From the NCBI GenBank assembly GCA_902774165.1, contig CACYHJ010000011.1:1-7487 (forward strand): a stretch of 7,487 nt of DNA. The letters run 5' to 3'. Shown piece after piece: positions 5,678 through 7,487 of the stretch (position 1 is its first letter; each line of letters begins with the position of its first letter). Below the pieces are notes generated by a model that was not told where the DNA came from, ran no database searches, and saw only the letters and a list, made by a program, of their open reading frames with translations. The position numbers and the translations under genes were made by a program. The DNA is from Oscillospiraceae bacterium. Lineage in GTDB: Bacteria; Bacillota; Clostridia; Oscillospirales; Acutalibacteraceae.

Positions 5678-6742
5678 TCAGCCCTCCTTCGGCGGTTCGG
5701 GGTGTTTGTTGCGGATGAGAATGCGGGTATACTTTTCAACGCCGTTTATTATGGGTTTTGCTAAATCGTATTCGTTATCACAACCGTGATTCAGTTCACC
5801 GATTATTTCAAATTGATCCGGACTGTATCTATCTAAAAAAGTCAACGGAACGCCCATGATTCCAGCATAGTCACAAGGTATATCCGAAGTCTTGTTTACA
5901 TCTATTGCATCAAAAGTATCATATTTTGGATTTTCCTCCGGGCTATATCGTTTAGCAAGTATCATTTCTTCGTGTCGCTGTTTAATGTCGAGGTTTGTGA
6001 ACCACCTAACACCTTTGACTCGTATAAATTTCCTTCCAGATTCTTCATCAATTCCGCATCCTGCGGCTTCCAAAGGATAATCATCTGGAACAAAAAAAGC
6101 TCTGTCACCTGAATGAATACTTGCGCCAAGCCACATTTCATTCTTTATAAACAAAGGAAATATTTCTTTATATTTAATGGCATTTACATTCCCAATAATG
6201 ATAAAATTTTTTTTATGCGCAATCATTATCGCAACGTATTCCCGAAACAGGCTGAACGGAGGGTTCGTAACCACGATATCCGCCTCGTCCAGAAGCGCAA
6301 GACATTCCGGCGAGCGGAAATCCCCGTCGCCGTTTAATTCCGTCAGGGTGTTTTCCCCCGATTTGAAGAGCGCCGCGATATCCGGCATGCTCACGCCGCC
6401 GTCGCCCGTCTTGTCGTATACCGTCGTGACGATAGCTTTATATGGTTTGTTTCGCTCTCCCGCGGTCTCTCCGAGCAGATCGAAAAGAGAAAGCTGCTGA
6501 TTCGCGATCGACGATCCGGCGTAGCAGGTGGCGATCAGCTTTTTCAGCCCCAGCCGGTTGAAATTCAGGACGAAGTATTTGAAGAAATTGCTCTCGAACG
6601 GATCGTCGCAGTTGCAGAGCACCGTCTTTCCGGCAAAATGCTTCCGGTAGTAGCGCAGTTCCTTTTCGATATCGGTCAGCTGCGTGTAAAACTCGTCTTT
6701 CCGCGCCGTTTTTGCGCTGTTCAGATTGGTGTTCCCCGCCAT
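5678..6742 (-). CDS. Adenine-specific DNA methyltransferase, EcoRI family
   Basis: A 354-residue N6-adenine methyltransferase. The N-terminal ARKDEFYTQLTDIEKEL (13-29) and TVLCNCDDPFESNFFKYF (40-57) are hallmarks of the EcoRI-methylase family; the latter replaces the usual FxGxG motif I. The catalytic motif IV is NPPF at 160-163 in DIVVTNPPFSLFREYV. M.EcoRI has about 326 residues, so the length fits. Membership does not fix specificity, so GAATTC recognition is only a guess. GGGAGG (6751-6756) lies 8 bases before the ATG. It is the first gene of a leftward pair with the DUF262-HNH nuclease and is divergent from an XRE regulator. By hand count, bases 6241-6480 are about 55-60% G+C but 5701-6240 only about 37%, a break just after NPPF. 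This suggests that the C-terminal, probably target-recognising, part was exchanged. Confidence 0.93.
   Translation of the reverse strand: MAGNTNLNSAKTARKDEFYTQLTDIEKELRYYRKHFAGKTVLCNCDDPFESNFFKYFVLNFNRLGLKKLIATCYAGSSIANQQLSLFDLLGETAGERNKPYKAIVTTVYDKTGDGGVSMPDIAALFKSGENTLTELNGDGDFRSPECLALLDEADIVVTNPPFSLFREYVAIMIAHKKNFIIIGNVNAIKYKEIFPLFIKNEMWLGASIHSGDRAFFVPDDYPLEAAGCGIDEESGRKFIRVKGVRWFTNLDIKQRHEEMILAKRYSPEENPKYDTFDAIDVNKTSDIPCDYAGIMGVPLTFLDRYSPDQFEIIGELNHGCDNEYDLAKPIINGVEKYTRILIRNKHPEPPKEG
5720..6240. other. AT-rich block inside the methyltransferase gene
   Basis: Hand counts per 60 bases give about 27-43% G+C from 5701 to 6240, and as low as 27-28% in 6121-6240. The next 60 bases (6241-6300) are about 58%, and the nuclease gene on the other side also looks GC-rich. 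The block encodes methyltransferase residues about 168-341, everything after the NPPF motif except the last dozen residues. The reading frame is uninterrupted, so this is a homologous swap or a conserved foreign segment rather than an insertion. Confidence 0.7.
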
Positions 6743-6838
6743 TGGATTTCCCTCCCGTGTTTACTGTTTCGGTTCGTCTGCGTTTTGAGAAGCGGATAGA
6801 AGTAAAATAAATTGATTATTACGCAAGTTTTTACTTAT

Positions 6839-6882
6839 AAACTTACAGCTATAACAATTATTATATCTGAAACTTACAGATA
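6839..6882. promoter_or_regulatory. Candidate operator: 19-bp palindrome and a repeated half in the methyltransferase promoter
   Basis: TATCTGAAACTTACAGATA (6864-6882) is a palindrome with one mismatched pair around the central C. It fills the -10/-35 spacer of the leftward promoter. Its inner part AAACTTACAG (6870-6879) recurs at 6839-6848, exactly 31 bp away, about three helical turns, just past the predicted transcription start. A second pair, GCAAGTTTTT at 6823-6832 and 6885-6894, is 62 bp apart, twice that distance. The divergent XRE regulator is the natural binding candidate. The sequence pattern is direct; regulator binding is inferred. Confidence 0.55.
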
Positions 6883-6888
6883 ATGCAA
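6860..6888 (-). promoter_or_regulatory. Promoter of the methyltransferase-nuclease operon
   Basis: On the minus strand, TTGCAT (6883-6888) is followed after 17 bp by a consensus TATAAT (6860-6865). The start is predicted near 6853, leaving a leader of about 110 bases before the methyltransferase ATG at 6742. I see no clear riboswitch or attenuator in this leader. The 19-bp palindrome between the boxes suggests repression. Confidence 0.65.
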
Positions 6889-6901
6889 GTTTTTTGAGTC
6901 A

Positions 6902-6910
6902 TATTATAAG
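6902..6910 (+). promoter_or_regulatory. Possible -10 region of the small XRE regulator
   Basis: TATTATAAG lies 27 bases before the regulator's ATG and 14 bases before its GGGAGG (6924-6929), a sensible place for a -10 element. No convincing -35 box sits 16-18 bp upstream, so the promoter may be weak or need activation. The repeated AAACTTACAG and GCAAGTTTTT sites lie just upstream. Confidence 0.3.
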
Positions 6911-6936
6911 TATCAGGAAAGTCGGGAGGCATCCAA

Positions 6937-7302
6937 ATGGAAATCTACGACCTTGGTGCTTTGATTAAAAAATTCCGGACAGAGAAAAAAATGACCCTAA
7001 AACAGCTTGCGGCGCGTCTCGGCGTAACCGAGGCAGCTGTAAGCAGATATGAAAACAATCTTTCCACCCCTTCGCTTGAAAAAATGCGTTCTCTCGCCAG
7101 TATTTTCAATGTTTCGATGGACACGCTGTTCGGTATGCCGCAGCAGGGGACGATCTCCGTGCAGGGGCTGACCGATGCGCAGACCGATACGGTCCGGGAA
7201 TTGATCGAGATGTACCGGGTCAGGAACGCCCGGCCCGGTTGGCCGCCCACACCGGAACAGCTTGCGGTGCTCGGGAAGATCACCGCAGAAATAACAAAAT
7301 AA
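6937..7302 (+). CDS. Small XRE-family regulator, divergent from the methyltransferase-nuclease pair
   Basis: A 121-residue protein. Residues about 7-65 form a Cro/CI helix-turn-helix: MTLKQLAARLGVT, then EAAVSRYENNLSTPSLEKMRSLASIFNVSMDTLFG. A short tail of about 50 residues follows; it is partly helical (LTDAQTDTVRELIEMYR) and may mediate dimerisation. GGGAGG (6924-6929) lies 7 bases before the ATG, and a terminator follows the stop at once, so it is a single-gene unit. Restriction-modification loci often carry a small XRE controller (C protein) that times nuclease expression. This one is longer than classical C proteins (about 80-100 residues) and is divergent from both enzymes, whose promoter holds an operator-like palindrome. 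Repressor of that promoter is the most economical role, but it is inferred. It could also be an unrelated XRE gene. Confidence 0.88.
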   Translation: MEIYDLGALIKKFRTEKKMTLKQLAARLGVTEAAVSRYENNLSTPSLEKMRSLASIFNVSMDTLFGMPQQGTISVQGLTDAQTDTVRELIEMYRVRNARPGWPPTPEQLAVLGKITAEITK

Positions 7303-7340
7303 AAAAGAGCCGGCAGACCGAAAGATCTGTCAGCTCTTTT
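7303..7340 (+). terminator. Rho-independent terminator after the small XRE regulator
   Basis: AAAAGAGC (7303-7310) pairs with GCTCTTTT (7333-7340), and GGCAGA (7312-7317) pairs with TCTGTC (7326-7331) including one G-T pair, around an 8-base loop. The T-rich tail TTTTCTCTTT follows. It begins directly after the stop codon. Confidence 0.85.
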
Positions 7341-7387
7341 CTCTTTCATTGCGGGATGCATGGCGGCGACCGCGCCGCGGATTTGTG

Positions 7388-7464
7388 CAAATTCTGATTT
7401 AGCGAGATGTTTTCGTGGCGGTGGGCACATCGCCAGTCGTAGGGAACGACGCCCTCGGCGTTCC
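7388..7464. repeat. Non-coding hairpin-forming repeat sequence at the right end
   Basis: CAAATTCTGATTTA (7388-7401) matches 14 bases of the hairpin arm at the left end of the window (minus strand 127-114). Next comes a 7-bp stem with one G-T pair (7417-7423 with 7428-7434, loop GGCA). A stem with a 3-base bulge follows (GGAACG 7443-7448 and CC 7452-7453 with GGCGTTCC 7457-7464, loop CTC). An alternative 5-bp stem (GTCGT 7436-7440 with ACGAC 7446-7450) would exclude the latter. The sequence resembles intergenic repeats of Clostridia genomes. I see no gene in 7341-7487. Confidence 0.55.
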
Positions 7465-7487
7465 GTTTGTGTTCCGAGCCCCACCCC

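Noticed and set aside
6945..7484. Minus-strand open frame of 179 codons over the small regulator and the right-end repeats
   Set aside because: It reads backwards through a well-supported XRE gene, a terminator and hairpin repeats, and its product has no recognisable domain.

Overview
The window looks like a chromosomal piece of a fairly GC-rich, low-G+C-phylum (Clostridia-type, Oscillospiraceae-like) gut bacterium. The evidence is indirect: strong GGAGG ribosome binding sites, TTG/TATAAT-type promoters, XRE regulators of Firmicutes type, and intergenic hairpin repeats of a style common in uncultured Clostridia genomes. No rRNA, tRNA or CRISPR array is visible, and no taxon-diagnostic gene is present.

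Left part (1-1443). The window opens inside a tandem array of small hairpins joined by a constant CGATAT linker. It ends in an 18-bp hairpin that supplies the stop codon of a leftward XRE-type regulator with a TPR-like C-terminal region (118-1200). The divergent gap 1201-1443 holds one promoter for each direction and three copies of the 8-mer CGAAACCG (one inverted). One copy lies in the spacer of the leftward promoter. The other two form a 10-bp inverted repeat that overlaps the -35 box of the rightward promoter.

Centre (1444-4402). Four rightward genes form a probable operon with gaps of 41 bp, 15 bp and a 4-bp ATGA overlap: an alpha/beta hydrolase of the esterase/lipase type, the RNA 2',3'-cyclic phosphodiesterase ThpR, a TIM-barrel sugar phosphate isomerase/epimerase-like protein, and a membrane-anchored protein of unknown function. 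A strong terminator at 4502-4544 closes the cluster and also separates it from the convergent genes.

Right part (4569-7340). This is the most interesting region. Leftward, an EcoRI-family adenine DNA methyltransferase (5678-6742) is followed after 2 bp by a DUF262 (GmrSD/ParB-like, DGQQR motif) protein fused to a C-terminal HNH nuclease (4569-5675). Divergent from them is a small XRE regulator (6937-7302) with its own terminator. The methyltransferase promoter has a near-perfect 19-bp palindrome in its -10/-35 spacer, part of which recurs 31 bp away. The set looks like a self-regulated restriction-modification or phage-defence module of an uncommon type. An AT-rich block of about 520 bp inside the otherwise GC-rich methyltransferase gene begins just after its NPPF catalytic motif, as expected if a target-recognition segment had been exchanged by recombination.

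The last 150 bases hold no gene, only hairpin-forming repeat sequence. They include a 14-bp match to the hairpin at the left end of the window.
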